A stretch of DNA of 42,019 bases from an uncultured Collinsella sp. (GCA_900754525.1 CAAEDE010000023.1:1-42019); one strand, 5' to 3'; positions 8,516-16,299 are shown, numbered from the stretch's first letter. Notes: generated by a model from the sequence alone, not told the origin. Numbers and translations are program-made.

Positions 8516-8524
8516 ATAGTTGCA
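8504..8524. promoter_or_regulatory. hicAB operator palindrome
   Basis: TGCAACT-agaatat-AGTTGCA is a perfect inverted repeat with 7-bp arms and a 7-bp spacer, 14 bp before the hicA start codon. It covers the probable -10 box. HicB-type antitoxins bind such palindromes to autorepress their operon, so this is the likely HicB site. Confidence 0.6.
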
Positions 8525-8538
8525 GAATGTGAGGCGGG

Positions 8539-8802
8539 ATGACTCGATCCGATAAACTCATCGCCCAACTGTTTAGCTGCCCTTCGACGTATCGTTATGC
8601 GGATTTTTTAAAAGTCATGGCTTCATATGGCTTTGAAATGGACAGCAAAGGCAAGACATCCGGATCGCGCGTTCGCTTCTACAGGCCATCAGATGGCAGG
8701 ATGTTCGTAATGCACGCACCTCATCCATCTGACGAATTGACAGCGGGGACCATTCGAAACATCGTTCGCTTTCTGCAAGATGTCGGAGGTAGTCATGAGT
8801 AA
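8539..8802 (+). CDS. hicA: HicA family mRNA interferase toxin
   Basis: An 87-residue protein. ATG at 8539 after GAGGCGGG. It carries the double-stranded-RNA-binding-like HicA fold: a helix that selects the target (residues 19-33), GSRVRFYRP in the core strand region, and the C-terminal HAPHPSDEL-TAGTIRN block typical of a HicA subgroup. In this subgroup the core reads GSR where many HicA proteins have GS(N)H, so the usual catalytic histidine is not in that place; H60/H62 of HAPHP are candidates. The toxin cleaves mRNA and is neutralised by the product of the overlapping next gene. The 3' end overlaps hicB by 8 nt, showing translational coupling. Confidence 0.85.
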   Translation: MTRSDKLIAQLFSCPSTYRYADFLKVMASYGFEMDSKGKTSGSRVRFYRPSDGRMFVMHAPHPSDELTAGTIRNIVRFLQDVGGSHE

Positions 8803-9124
8803 CGTTTTGGCATACAAGGGTTATTTCGCCCCGGTCGAGTTCGATGCTGAACAGCATGTGCTAACAGGTATGGTCGCCGGCATTAGGGACGCAATCGTAT
8901 TTGAAGGCTCCACGGCTAAAGAAGTGGAGCAATGCTTCCACGACGCCGTCGACGATTACCTTGAGTTTTGCGCCGAGAAGGGCAAGGAACCCGAGCGGGC
9001 TTTTAAGGGCTCTTTCAACGTAAGAACGGGCTCTGAGCTCCACAAGCGAGCAGCGCTGGCAGCGGCAAAGAAGGGTGAATCGCTCAATAAGTTTGTGACT
9101 GAAGCAATCGCTGCGGCGTTGTGA
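8795..9124 (+). CDS. hicB: HicB family antitoxin
   Basis: A 109-residue protein. The ATG at 8795 follows GGAGG inside the end of hicA; an ATG at 8780 in the same frame lacks a binding site. The N-terminal half (residues 1-70: YKGYFAPVEFDAE, GSTAKEVEQCFHDAVDDYL) is the partly degraded RNase-H-like HicB domain. The C-terminal part (RTGSELHKRAALAAAKKG, SLNKFVTEAI) is a ribbon-helix-helix DNA-binding domain. It binds and inactivates HicA and, with it, should repress the operon at the palindrome 8504-8524. The order toxin then antitoxin is usual for hicAB. Confidence 0.88.
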   Translation: MSNVLAYKGYFAPVEFDAEQHVLTGMVAGIRDAIVFEGSTAKEVEQCFHDAVDDYLEFCAEKGKEPERAFKGSFNVRTGSELHKRAALAAAKKGESLNKFVTEAIAAAL

Positions 9125-9136
9125 AGCCAACGTTGA

Positions 9137-9177
9137 GTCGAAGCCGCCACAAAGGACACCTTTGTGGCGGCTTCGAC
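9137..9177 (+). terminator. perfect 19-bp hairpin after hicB
   Basis: Arms 9137-9155 and 9159-9177 pair without a mismatch around a 3-nt loop, starting 12 bp after the hicB stop. The upper stem (CCACAAAGG/CCTTTGTGG) is the same as in the other hairpins of the GGGACAGG family. There is no clear T tract. Confidence 0.6.
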
Positions 9178-9190
9178 GTTTGTCCAGATA

Positions 9191-9229
9191 AAACCTGCCA
9201 AAATAAACCTGTCCCTGTTTGGCAGGTTT
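9191..9229. repeat. GGGACAGG-family hairpin in the leader of the cyclo-ligase gene
   Basis: Perfect 12-bp arms AAACCTGCCAAA (9191-9202) and TTTGGCAGGTTT (9218-9229) around a loop that contains CCTGTCCC. With the flank CCAGATAAAACCTGCC it is the reverse complement of sequences at 17135-17153 and 19780-19799. It lies only 17 bp before the next start codon. Confidence 0.55.
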
Positions 9230-9245
9230 GCTAGAGGAGGTTGGG

Positions 9246-9842
9246 ATGGACAAGGCTAAATTGCGACGGGCGGTGATTGCCCGACGTGACGCTCTTGATT
9301 TGGATGTGCAGGCGGCGAAGTCTGCTGATATCTGTGCGCGGCTGGTTGAGCTGCTGGGCCGCTTGGATGCCGCGGCGCCGCGCACCGTTGCCGTCTATGC
9401 CGCGATGGGTTCCGAGGCAGACCCTGCCGCGTTTGCCGCTGCGGCCGCCGTGCGCGGCTGGCGCGTAGCCTATCCGTGCATGCTCTCGGCAATTGATGCC
9501 GCAGCTTATGGCCAGCGCATGTGCATGCGGGCAGTTGCCGCCGACGATGCGTCCGCGGCTCCGTTTATCGCCCACCCCACGCGGGCCTTCGCGGCCACGG
9601 ACATCGACAGCGACCGCTTCCCCATCGTGCCTGCCGAAGCTCTCGACATGATCGTCGTGCCGCTCGTGGCCTTCGACCAAACCGGCGCGCGCCTGGGCTA
9701 CGGCGGCGGTTGTTACGACCGCTACCTGCCTATGCTCTCGCCCGCATGCCAAATCATCGGCATCGCCTTTGACGAGCAGCGTGTCGACCACGTTCCCACC
9801 GACGCCCACGACCTGCCGCTACCCCACATCATTAGCGCCTAA
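9246..9842 (+). CDS. 5-formyltetrahydrofolate cyclo-ligase
   Basis: A 198-residue protein. ATG at 9246 follows GAGGAGG at ideal spacing. The family catalyses ATP-dependent conversion of 5-formyl-THF to 5,10-methenyl-THF, rescuing folate from an inhibitory storage form. Visible signatures are the N-terminal basic helix (LRRAVIARRDAL), VAVYAAMGSEAD, and the ATP-binding LGYGGGCYDRYL block (residues about 148-159), followed by the family's usual IGIAFDEQ strand. The length is normal. It is cytoplasmic and appears monocistronic; the next gene is on the other strand with convergent ends. Confidence 0.93.
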   Translation: MDKAKLRRAVIARRDALDLDVQAAKSADICARLVELLGRLDAAAPRTVAVYAAMGSEADPAAFAAAAAVRGWRVAYPCMLSAIDAAAYGQRMCMRAVAADDASAAPFIAHPTRAFAATDIDSDRFPIVPAEALDMIVVPLVAFDQTGARLGYGGGCYDRYLPMLSPACQIIGIAFDEQRVDHVPTDAHDLPLPHIISA

Positions 9843-9884
9843 TCGCCGCCACATCAGCCACGGCTACAGCAGCACCATCGCAGT

Positions 9885-10811
9885 CTAGTGCTCCTCGCCG
9901 GCGCGGGCCAGGTCGTAGGGCGTGGTCTGGTAGACGTAGTAGTTGAGCCAGTTGGTGTAGAACAGCTGAGCCTGGCTGCGCCAGACGTTGCGCGGCTCGG
10001 CGGTGGGGTCGTCGCCCGGGAAGTAATGCGCCGGCACCTCCGGGTTGAGCCCGCGCTTCACGTCGCGCTCGTACTCCAGGCGCAGCGTGTCGGTATCGTA
10101 CTCGGGGTGGCCAAATACAAAGAAGCGACGGCTGTCGGTCGACTTGACGATGTACAGGCCAACCTCGTCAGACACGGCCACAACCTCAAGCTGCGGCTCG
10201 GCCTCCACGTCCTCGCGGCGCACATCGGTGTTGCGCGAATGCACGGCATAGAAACGGTCGTCAAAGCCGCGGACCAGCGGGCTTTGCGGCTTCACCAGAT
10301 AATGCTCGAACACGCCGCTCGCCTTTGCCGGCAGGTCGTACTTCTGGATACCGTAATGATGGTAGAGCCCCGCCTGCGCGCCCCAGCAAATGTGCAGTGT
10401 GGAGTGCACGTGCGTGGTAGACCAATCCATGATCTGGCAGAGCTCGGGCCAGTAGTCGACCTCTTCGAACGGCATCTGCTCCACCGGCGCGCCCGTGATG
10501 ATCAGGCCGTCGTAGTGGATGTCGCGGATGTCGTCGAACGTGCGGTAGAACGTCTCCAGGTGGCCGGCGCTTACGTGCGTGGCCTCGTGCGTCTTGGTGC
10601 GCAGCAGGTCCACCTCCACCTGCAGCGGCGTGTTGGAGAGCTTGCGCATGATCTGTGTCTCGGTGGCGATCTTGGTGGGCATGAGGTTGAGGATGAGCAC
10701 GCGCAGCGGACGGATGTCCTGGTGCAGCGCGCGGTACTCGGTCATGACAAAGATGTTCTCGCTCTCGAGCTGCGCGGCGGCAGGGAGGGCGTCGGGGATG
10801 CGAATGGGCAT
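9885..10811 (-). CDS. metA: homoserine O-acetyltransferase (MetA family)
   Basis: A 308-residue protein. ATG at 10811 follows AAGGAG. This is the glutamine-amidotransferase-fold MetA that acylates homoserine as the first step to methionine. The catalytic nucleophile is C142 (HICWGAQAG), with H235 and E237 in FGHPEYD completing the triad. Residue 111 is Glu (GAPVEQMPFEEV). In the MetA family a Glu here favours acetyl-CoA and a Gly favours succinyl-CoA, so acetyl transfer is predicted despite the succinyltransferase name often attached. No SAM or T-box riboswitch is visible in the 210-bp gap to the divergent dehydrogenase gene. No other methionine genes are adjacent. Confidence 0.93.
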   Translation of the reverse strand: MPIRIPDALPAAAQLESENIFVMTEYRALHQDIRPLRVLILNLMPTKIATETQIMRKLSNTPLQVEVDLLRTKTHEATHVSAGHLETFYRTFDDIRDIHYDGLIITGAPVEQMPFEEVDYWPELCQIMDWSTTHVHSTLHICWGAQAGLYHHYGIQKYDLPAKASGVFEHYLVKPQSPLVRGFDDRFYAVHSRNTDVRREDVEAEPQLEVVAVSDEVGLYIVKSTDSRRFFVFGHPEYDTDTLRLEYERDVKRGLNPEVPAHYFPGDDPTAEPRNVWRSQAQLFYTNWLNYYVYQTTPYDLARAGEEH

Positions 10812-11021
10812 GGATGCTCCTTACGAGTCAGTTGCAGCTATGGTACAACGACCGGCCCCGCCCGCGCGAGTACATCGCCCGGCGATGCCGTCAGCGGCCC
10901 AAATCACTCCAAAAGTAGAGATTAAGGCATGCCCAAAAATCTATGGCGCTTTAGCCTAGCAAAGTGGCAGCAGGACGCTACAATGGTTCGACGCGAAAAA
11001 CTCGGCCGAAAGGATACATAT

Positions 11022-11999
11022 ATGTACCAGACGCGTAAGATCGGTGTGGTCGGCCAGGGCCACGTAGGAGCACATGTCGCCAACAGTCTGCTCATGCAGG
11101 GCATTGCCGATGAGCTGTACCTGTGCGATATCAACGAGGCCAAGGTGACGTCCGAGGTCCAGGACCTGCGCGACTCCCTTTCGTTTGTCCCGTACAACAC
11201 CAAGATCGTCAACTGCTACGACCACTACGAGGAGCTTGCCTGCTGCGACGTCATCGTCAACGCCGCCGGCAAGGTCGCGCTGGCCGCCGGCAACCGCGAC
11301 GGTGAGCTGTTCTTTACCACCGACGCCGCCCGCACCTTTGCCAAGCACATCGTCGACGCCGGCTTTGACGGCATCTTCGTGAGCATCTCCAACCCCTGCG
11401 ACGTCGTGTGCACCGAGCTGTGGCACCTGACCGGCTACGATCCCAAGAAGATCATCGGCTCGGGCTGCGGCCTGGACTCCGCCCGCCTGCGCACCGAGAT
11501 TTCCAAGAAGGTCGGCGTGAGCCCCAAGTCCATCGACGCCTACATGATCGGCGAGCACGGCTTTAGCCAGCTGGCCGCCTTTAAGGCCGCAACCATCGCC
11601 GGCAAGAGCCTCAACGAGCTCCAGGCCGAGAACCCCGACAAGTATGCCTTCGACCACATGGAGATCGAGGAGCTCGCACGCAAGGGCGGCTACGTAACCT
11701 ACCAGGGCAAGCAGTGCACCGAGTACGCCGTCGCCAACTCCGCCGCACGCGTCTGCGCCGCCGTGCTGCACAACGAGCACGCCGTGCTTTCGGCATCCAC
11801 GCTCATGACCGGCCAGTATGGCGAGGAGGGTATCTTTACCTCCCTGCCGTGCGTGATCGGTGCCGAGGGCGTCGAGGAGGTCTACACGCTCGACCTGTCC
11901 GAGCACGAGCTCGAGGGCTTCCACAAGAGCTGCCAGCACATCCGCAACAACATCGCCCAGCTCGACTGGTGGGACGCCGAGGCTTACGACGCCAAGTAA
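11022..11999 (+). CDS. ldh: L-lactate / L-2-hydroxyacid dehydrogenase
   Basis: A 325-residue protein. The ATG at 11022 follows GAAAGGA; an upstream in-frame ATG at 10929 would add 31 residues with no homology. NAD-binding GQGHVG lies at residues 11-16. The catalytic region has SISNPCDVV, GSGCGLDSARLR (D152, R155) and the proton-relay IGEHG (H179). The mobile substrate loop (AAGKVALAAGNRDGE) differs from classical LDH (AGAxQKPGETR) and recalls the L-2-hydroxyisocaproate dehydrogenase branch. It may therefore reduce larger 2-keto acids as well as pyruvate, reoxidising NADH during fermentation. TACAAT at 10979-10984 is a candidate -10 box. A good intrinsic terminator follows. Confidence 0.87.
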   Translation: MYQTRKIGVVGQGHVGAHVANSLLMQGIADELYLCDINEAKVTSEVQDLRDSLSFVPYNTKIVNCYDHYEELACCDVIVNAAGKVALAAGNRDGELFFTTDAARTFAKHIVDAGFDGIFVSISNPCDVVCTELWHLTGYDPKKIIGSGCGLDSARLRTEISKKVGVSPKSIDAYMIGEHGFSQLAAFKAATIAGKSLNELQAENPDKYAFDHMEIEELARKGGYVTYQGKQCTEYAVANSAARVCAAVLHNEHAVLSASTLMTGQYGEEGIFTSLPCVIGAEGVEEVYTLDLSEHELEGFHKSCQHIRNNIAQLDWWDAEAYDAK

Positions 12000-12041
12000 G
12001 CGTCGGTTGCCGCGACACCTCGTGAATCTAAGCGCAATACC

Positions 12042-12082
12042 AAGCGGGCTGCGTCGGAAATCCCCGGCGCGGCCCGCTTTTT
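12042..12082 (+). terminator. intrinsic terminator of the dehydrogenase gene
   Basis: GC-rich stem AGCGGGC-TGCG (12043-12053) pairs with CGC-GGCCCGCT (12068-12078), with CGG/CCG extending the inner stem, and is followed by TTTTTG. It starts 42 bp after the stop codon at a convergent junction with SIS deglycase 1. Confidence 0.8.
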
Positions 12083-12131
12083 GACTCACACGGCACGCTT
12101 GCGAATCGAAAGTGAATACTTTTCCCGGTAC

Positions 12132-13100
12132 CTAGTACTGCTCGATGCCCATGTAGCGACGAACCTCGGGGCTGTGGTCGAACACCTTACCGCGGACGGC
12201 GCGCAGCTCGCAGCTCATGTTGTAGAAGAAGATCGGTTCCAGGTACGAACGCACGCTGGCAGGCACGTCGCCCACGCCGTACTCGAGCGCGTCGAGCACC
12301 ATGACCGTATCGGTGTGCGTGTTGAGGAACGCGAGCGCACGCTCCTCCATGGGGCGGCACTCGCCCGATCCGAGCTGTACAAAGTAGAACACGCCGGGCT
12401 CGGTGGCTTCGAACGGGCCGTGGAAGTACTCGCCGGAGTGGATGTAGCAGCAGTGCTGCCACTGCATCTCCATGAGCGAGCAGATGGCCATAGCGTAGGT
12501 CTGGCTAAAGTTGGGGCCGGAACCCAGGATATAGAAGAACTTGTGCTGCTGGCAGAGCTCGGCAAAACGGGCGCCCAGCTCGGCGTTGACCTTCTCGCGT
12601 GCAGCGGGCAGCAGCGCATCCATCTGCTTAAGGCCGGCGTACATGTCGGCAAGCGCCTCGTAACCCTCTTGCTGGTCGAGCAGCTCGGCAGCCATCAGGG
12701 CGCCGATGCCCTGCGGCACCTCGGCCTGCGGCACGCCTTCGCCCCACGGATAGACCCAGGTGGTCCACTTGCCGTTGTCGATCTTCGAGCCCTCGCAGTC
12801 GGTGAGGGCGACAACCTCGGCGCCGGCGGCCAGCGCCATCTCGCAGCCGTCGACGACCTCCTGCGTATTGCCGCTGTGGCTGCAGGCGATGACGAGCGAC
12901 TTCGGCCCTAGGCTCTTGGGAGCCATCAGGCAAAACTCGCGTGCCGTGTAGACCGTCGAGGTAAACGTGGTGGCCTCGCGCTTGAGCAGCTCGTTGGCCG
13001 GCATCAGGTCGATCATCGAACCGCCGCAGGCGATCCAAAAGACGTTCTCAATCTTGCCCTTGCGCTCGATAATTTCCTGAACCAGATCGTGTGCGTTCAC
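12132..13100 (-). CDS. SIS-domain sugar-amine deglycase, FrlB/FraB-like (module 1)
   Basis: A 322-residue protein starting with GTG at 13100, 9 nt after AAGGAGG. It has two SIS domains; the first shows the phosphosugar loop CSHSGNTQEVV (residues 73-83). The C-terminal half has EMQW and GEYFHGPFE: E211 and H227, exactly 16 residues apart, match the spacing of the two catalytic residues I recall for Salmonella FraB (Glu214/His230). Such enzymes split 6-phosphorylated Amadori compounds into sugar 6-phosphate and an amino acid. It lies downstream of recQ and gntR1 on the same strand with its own promoter and two operators. No transporter or kinase is adjacent. The exact substrate is unknown; AgaS-like isomerase activity is the main alternative. 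Confidence 0.8.
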   Translation of the reverse strand: MNAHDLVQEIIERKGKIENVFWIACGGSMIDLMPANELLKREATTFTSTVYTAREFCLMAPKSLGPKSLVIACSHSGNTQEVVDGCEMALAAGAEVVALTDCEGSKIDNGKWTTWVYPWGEGVPQAEVPQGIGALMAAELLDQQEGYEALADMYAGLKQMDALLPAAREKVNAELGARFAELCQQHKFFYILGSGPNFSQTYAMAICSLMEMQWQHCCYIHSGEYFHGPFEATEPGVFYFVQLGSGECRPMEERALAFLNTHTDTVMVLDALEYGVGDVPASVRSYLEPIFFYNMSCELRAVRGKVFDHSPEVRRYMGIEQY

Positions 13101-13156
13101 GGTGATGTTCCTCCTTGTGTGGCGGCTTTGGACGACGGCAGCTCGTACCTGCGGTC

Positions 13157-13173
13157 GTTCTATATTGTCCTAT
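13157..13173 (-). promoter_or_regulatory. operator of module 1, proximal copy
   Basis: On the minus strand ATAGGACAATATAGAAC: two ATARRAC half-sites, period 10 bp. It touches the downstream edge of the -10 box of the SIS deglycase 1 promoter. It is probably bound by the GntR protein encoded just upstream. Confidence 0.6.
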
Positions 13174-13201
13174 TTATAGCACGCATGACGACGCCCGTGA
13201 A
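13173..13201 (-). promoter_or_regulatory. candidate promoter of SIS deglycase 1
   Basis: On the minus strand TTCACG (13201-13196), a 17-bp spacer and TATAAA (13178-13173). It lies between the two operator copies, so repression by binding on both sides or by looping is plausible. Confidence 0.5.
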
Positions 13202-13218
13202 GCCATTTCACCAAATTT

Positions 13219-13235
13219 GTTCTATATCGTTCTAT
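13219..13235 (-). promoter_or_regulatory. operator of module 1, distal copy
   Basis: On the minus strand ATAGAACGATATAGAAC: a perfect direct repeat of ATAGAAC with a 3-bp spacer. It lies just after the gntR1 stop codon and 62 bp from the proximal copy. Confidence 0.6.
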
Positions 13236-13244
13236 CTGTGGACG

Positions 13245-14003
13245 TTAGATGTCGAACACGTAGCGCGAACCCACGATCTTTTGGCGTCCGAGCAGCAGGG
13301 GCCGCTCGTCCTCATCGGTAAAGTACGCCTCCATATAGAAGAGCGGCTCGCCGACCGGCACCTCCAGCAGTGGAGCCGCCTGAGCATCGGCAAGCGCAAT
13401 CTCCACCGTACAGGGGTCGGACTTGAGCGGCGCACGGCCTGAATGCTCGGCAACGAGCGCAAAGATGGAATTGTCCGTGAGGTCCTTGTCGGCAAGCGTC
13501 TGCAGATAGGGATGGTCGGCCAGCACAAAGGCGTTGTTCTCGAGCATGACGGGCACGCCGTCTGCCGTGCGCACGCGCTCGACAACGATGAGCTCGCAGC
13601 CGGGTTCCACACCAAAAAACGCCGCGTCCTCGCGCGTCGCCGCAACCACCGTGCGCGACACCAGACGTGCTCCGGCCACCATGTCGTTGGCGGCGCAACC
13701 CTCGGAAAAGCTCTGAACGTCACCCTTCTGGACAACCTTGCGTTTGAGCTTGGGCGCACACACAAACGTGCCCCTCCCCTGCTGGCGGTTGAGATACCCC
13801 GCGCGCGACAGCTCCTCGACGGCGCGGCGCACGGTGATGCGTCCCACGCCGTAGTACTTCGCGAGCTCCATCTCGGAAGGAATGCGCGAGCCGGATGCGT
13901 ACACGCCGCGCGCGATCTCGCCCTTTAGGTCGTCCATAACCTGCTGGTACAGCGGCACGGCGGACACCTCAGTGCGCTCGGTTTTATCGTCGGATGCCAT
14001 CAT
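13245..14003 (-). CDS. GntR/HutC-family repressor with UTRA domain (module 1)
   Basis: A 252-residue protein. The start overlaps the recQ stop as TAATG, with GGAG upstream, so translation is coupled; a second ATG follows directly. Residues 16-85 are the GntR winged helix (PLYQQVMDDLKGEIARGVY, PSEMELAKYYGVGRITVRRAVEEL, RQQGRGTFV). Residues 100-248 form a UTRA effector domain, which binds small phosphorylated sugars or amino-acid derivatives (VERVRTADGVP, PLFYMEAYF). It is closely similar to the GntR at 16300-17019. Its natural target is the pair of ATAGAAC direct repeats between it and the deglycase gene. The expected effect is repression relieved by the phosphorylated substrate. Confidence 0.88.
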   Translation of the reverse strand: MMASDDKTERTEVSAVPLYQQVMDDLKGEIARGVYASGSRIPSEMELAKYYGVGRITVRRAVEELSRAGYLNRQQGRGTFVCAPKLKRKVVQKGDVQSFSEGCAANDMVAGARLVSRTVVAATREDAAFFGVEPGCELIVVERVRTADGVPVMLENNAFVLADHPYLQTLADKDLTDNSIFALVAEHSGRAPLKSDPCTVEIALADAQAAPLLEVPVGEPLFYMEAYFTDEDERPLLLGRQKIVGSRYVFDI

Positions 14004-15985
14004 TACGCTCCATCCCGTGCATGCTCGGACTCAAACTCTTCAATCGCCGCCATAAACTGCTCGCCAAAGGCATCGGCCTTTTTCTCGCCAATACCGTTGA
14101 CCTGGATAAGCTCGTCGCGTGTCTGAGGTCGTAGGCGGCACAGGCCGCGCAGGGCCTTGTCAGAGAAGACCATGTACGGCGCCATCTCCAGCTCGGTCGA
14201 AATCTCCTTGCGCAGGGCACGCAGGCGCTCGAACAGCTCGGCATCGTCACCCACGCGCGGGCGCTGATCTAGCTCGGCCTCCTCACGCAGCAGATCCACC
14301 GCGCGGCGGGCACGGGCCGAGGCCTTGCGCTTGGACGCACGACGCTTGACGGTAAAGGCAAACGCCTCATCCTCGACCTCGGTGGCACGCGGGCCCAGCC
14401 CCACGACCGGGTACTGCCCCTGCGAGGTAGCCAGATAACCGCGGCCGCACAGCTGGCCGATGATGTCCTTGATGCGCCCGACGGATTCGCTCGACAGCTC
14501 ACCGTAGCCGCGGTCCTCGTCCAGATGCATCTGGCGAATGCGCTCGGTGTTGCCGCCGTGGAGCACGTCGGCGATGAGCGACTTGCCAAAGCGCATGGGT
14601 CGCGTGGCCACATAGCGCACAGCGGCGCGGGCCATATCGGTGACGTCCTCGACCTCGAACTGCATGAGGCAGTTGCTGCAGTTGCCGCAGCCCTCGGCCT
14701 CGTCCGTGGCGGCGGCGCCCGCACCAGCCGCGGCAGCATGCTCGGCCGCGGCCTCGTCGCCAAAGTAGCGCAACATATATTCGCGCAGGCAGCCGGTGGT
14801 ATTGCAGTAGCCCTCCATCTGGCTGAGCAGACGATATCGATTCTGGAGCGCCCACGCGCGCTGCTCGTCGTCGAGCGCCTCGTCGGCAGCGTCGCCGCGG
14901 TCGATCAGAAAGCGGCGCATGCGAAAATCGTTGCCATTCCACAGCAAATGGCAGCTGGCCGGGTCGCCATCGCGACCGGCGCGACCTGCCTCTTGGTAGT
15001 AGGCCTCGATGCTCTCGGGCACGTTGTTATGAATCACGTAGCGCACGTTGGGCTTGTCGATACCCATGCCAAAGGCGTTGGTGGCAACCATCACCTGAAT
15101 GTCGTCGTCGATAAAGGCACGCTGGCTCTGGCGGCGGGCGTCGTTGCCCATGCCGGCATGGTAGCGACCCACGCGAATGCCGCTGGGGCCCAGTGCCTCG
15201 GCAAGCTCGCCTGCCAGCGCATCGACCGTCTTGCGGGTCGAGCAATACACGATGCCGCTCTCGCCCGAATGCGCGATCACATAGTCGCGCACCCACGCGG
15301 CCTTGGCCTTGTCGCCCATCTCCTCGCAACCAAAGTAGAGGTTCTTGCGATCGAAGCCCGTCACCACCGTCGCAGGGTTTTGCAGGCCGAGCATTTGCTG
15401 AATGTCCGCGCGCACACGCTCGGTCGCCGTAGCGGTAAAGGCTGCCACGATAGGGCGCTGCGGCAGGGAATCGATGAACTCGCGAATCTGCAGGTAGGCG
15501 GGGCGGAAATCCTGGCCCCATTGGCTCACGCAGTGGGCCTCGTCAATGGCCACGAGCGGCACGCCGATGCCGCCTTCGGCCGCAGCTTCCTGCGCAAAGG
15601 CCAAAAAACGCGGCTCGAGCAGACGCTCGGGTGCCACGTACATAAGCTGATAGCGGCCCTCGCGCGCCCGCTTGAGCACGGTGTTTTGCTGGGCCGGGGT
15701 AAGGCTGGAGTTGAGATAGCTGGGTCGCGCACCCGCCGCGAGCAACGCACGGGTCTGGTCCTCCATAAGCGACAGCAGCGGACTCACCACAAAGGTGATG
15801 CCGGGCAGCATGAGCGCGGGCACCTGGTAGCAAATGGACTTGCCGGCGCCCGTGGGCATAACACCCAACGCATCGCGACCGGCAAGGATCGCATCGACCA
15901 TGCGGTCCTGTCCCGGGCGAAACGAGGTGTAGCCAAAATAGGCGCCGAGCGTGTCGAGCGCCATCTGCTGCATGCTATCGGTCAT
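14003..15985 (-). CDS. recQ: ATP-dependent DNA helicase RecQ
   Basis: A 660-residue protein. Walker A is PTGAGKS (K49), the DEAH box is at residues 148-151, and the helicase motif VI region reads YYQEAGRAGRDG. The RQC zinc site follows (GYCNTTGCLR, then CGNCSNC), after an Ala-rich insert near residues 410-425. A C-terminal HRDC-like domain is visible at about residues 580-650 (LRALRKEISTELEMAPYMVFSD). It unwinds DNA 3' to 5' in recombination and repair. The start at 15985 has only a weak AGGAAA site. It forms one transcription unit with gntR1, an odd pairing since the functions are unrelated. Confidence 0.96.
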   Translation of the reverse strand: MTDSMQQMALDTLGAYFGYTSFRPGQDRMVDAILAGRDALGVMPTGAGKSICYQVPALMLPGITFVVSPLLSLMEDQTRALLAAGARPSYLNSSLTPAQQNTVLKRAREGRYQLMYVAPERLLEPRFLAFAQEAAAEGGIGVPLVAIDEAHCVSQWGQDFRPAYLQIREFIDSLPQRPIVAAFTATATERVRADIQQMLGLQNPATVVTGFDRKNLYFGCEEMGDKAKAAWVRDYVIAHSGESGIVYCSTRKTVDALAGELAEALGPSGIRVGRYHAGMGNDARRQSQRAFIDDDIQVMVATNAFGMGIDKPNVRYVIHNNVPESIEAYYQEAGRAGRDGDPASCHLLWNGNDFRMRRFLIDRGDAADEALDDEQRAWALQNRYRLLSQMEGYCNTTGCLREYMLRYFGDEAAAEHAAAAGAGAAATDEAEGCGNCSNCLMQFEVEDVTDMARAAVRYVATRPMRFGKSLIADVLHGGNTERIRQMHLDEDRGYGELSSESVGRIKDIIGQLCGRGYLATSQGQYPVVGLGPRATEVEDEAFAFTVKRRASKRKASARARRAVDLLREEAELDQRPRVGDDAELFERLRALRKEISTELEMAPYMVFSDKALRGLCRLRPQTRDELIQVNGIGEKKADAFGEQFMAAIEEFESEHARDGA

Positions 15986-16082
15986 GGTTTCCTAACGTCC
16001 AAGTCATCTGCCGCCGATTATACGCCGCCACGCGGACCGGTGCCGCGCGGCTGCCGGCCACGGGCGATGCAATCCAAGGCGA

Positions 16083-16179
16083 ACGAGCGTGGATTTTTGG
16101 ACACTTTCCTGATGAGCGTGGATAATCTCCCACTTTAAGCCCGTCACCAAGCCAAAAACGGGAGATTTTCCACGCTCAT
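16083..16179. repeat. TTTTCCACGCTCRT repeats with a 20-bp inverted pair
   Basis: Copy A (16083-16104) is the reverse complement of the element at 5182-5203. Copies B (16112-16131) and C (16160-16179) form an inverted repeat of 20 bp with one mismatch and a 28-nt loop. Part of the 314-bp gap between gntR2 and recQ, which holds no gene. Confidence 0.55.
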
Positions 16180-16182
16180 TCT

Positions 16183-16249
16183 GCAGATTGCCGCTTAGGG
16201 GCGTTTACAGCGTCGAGCCGTTACGCGGTTTGGTAAAACCGCGTAACCA
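16183..16249. repeat. 67-bp dispersed repeat, copy 1, with hairpin
   Basis: Aligns without gaps to 25182-25248; I count 53 of 67 identical bases. It contains the perfect hairpin GTTACGCGGTTT-ggta-AAACCGCGTAAC (16220-16247). It lies 3' of the GntR gene at 16300. Confidence 0.6.
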
Positions 16250-16269
16250 AAGGTGCAGCGTCGACCGAT

Positions 16270-16291
16270 CCGCCGTTCGTCAGAACGGCGG
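16270..16291 (-). terminator. hairpin after gntR2
   Basis: CCGCCGTTC-gtca-GAACGGCGG is a perfect 9-bp stem 9 bp after the gntR2 stop codon. It lacks a U tract on the minus strand and may stabilise the mRNA end or act with the hairpin at 16220-16247. Confidence 0.5.
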
Positions 16292-16299
16292 AACCAACC

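Noticed and set aside
10812..11021. A SAM or T-box riboswitch before metA
   Set aside because: The 210-bp divergent gap has no recognisable conserved core or terminator/antiterminator pair.
12132..13100. SIS deglycase 1 as a GlmS or AgaS isomerase
   Set aside because: There is no N-terminal glutaminase domain as in GlmS, and the EMQW...FHGPFE spacing matches the FrlB/FraB group; AgaS-like activity remains a minor possibility.
14525..16138. A 537-codon frame opposite recQ
   Set aside because: Antisense of recQ; composition typical of shadow frames.
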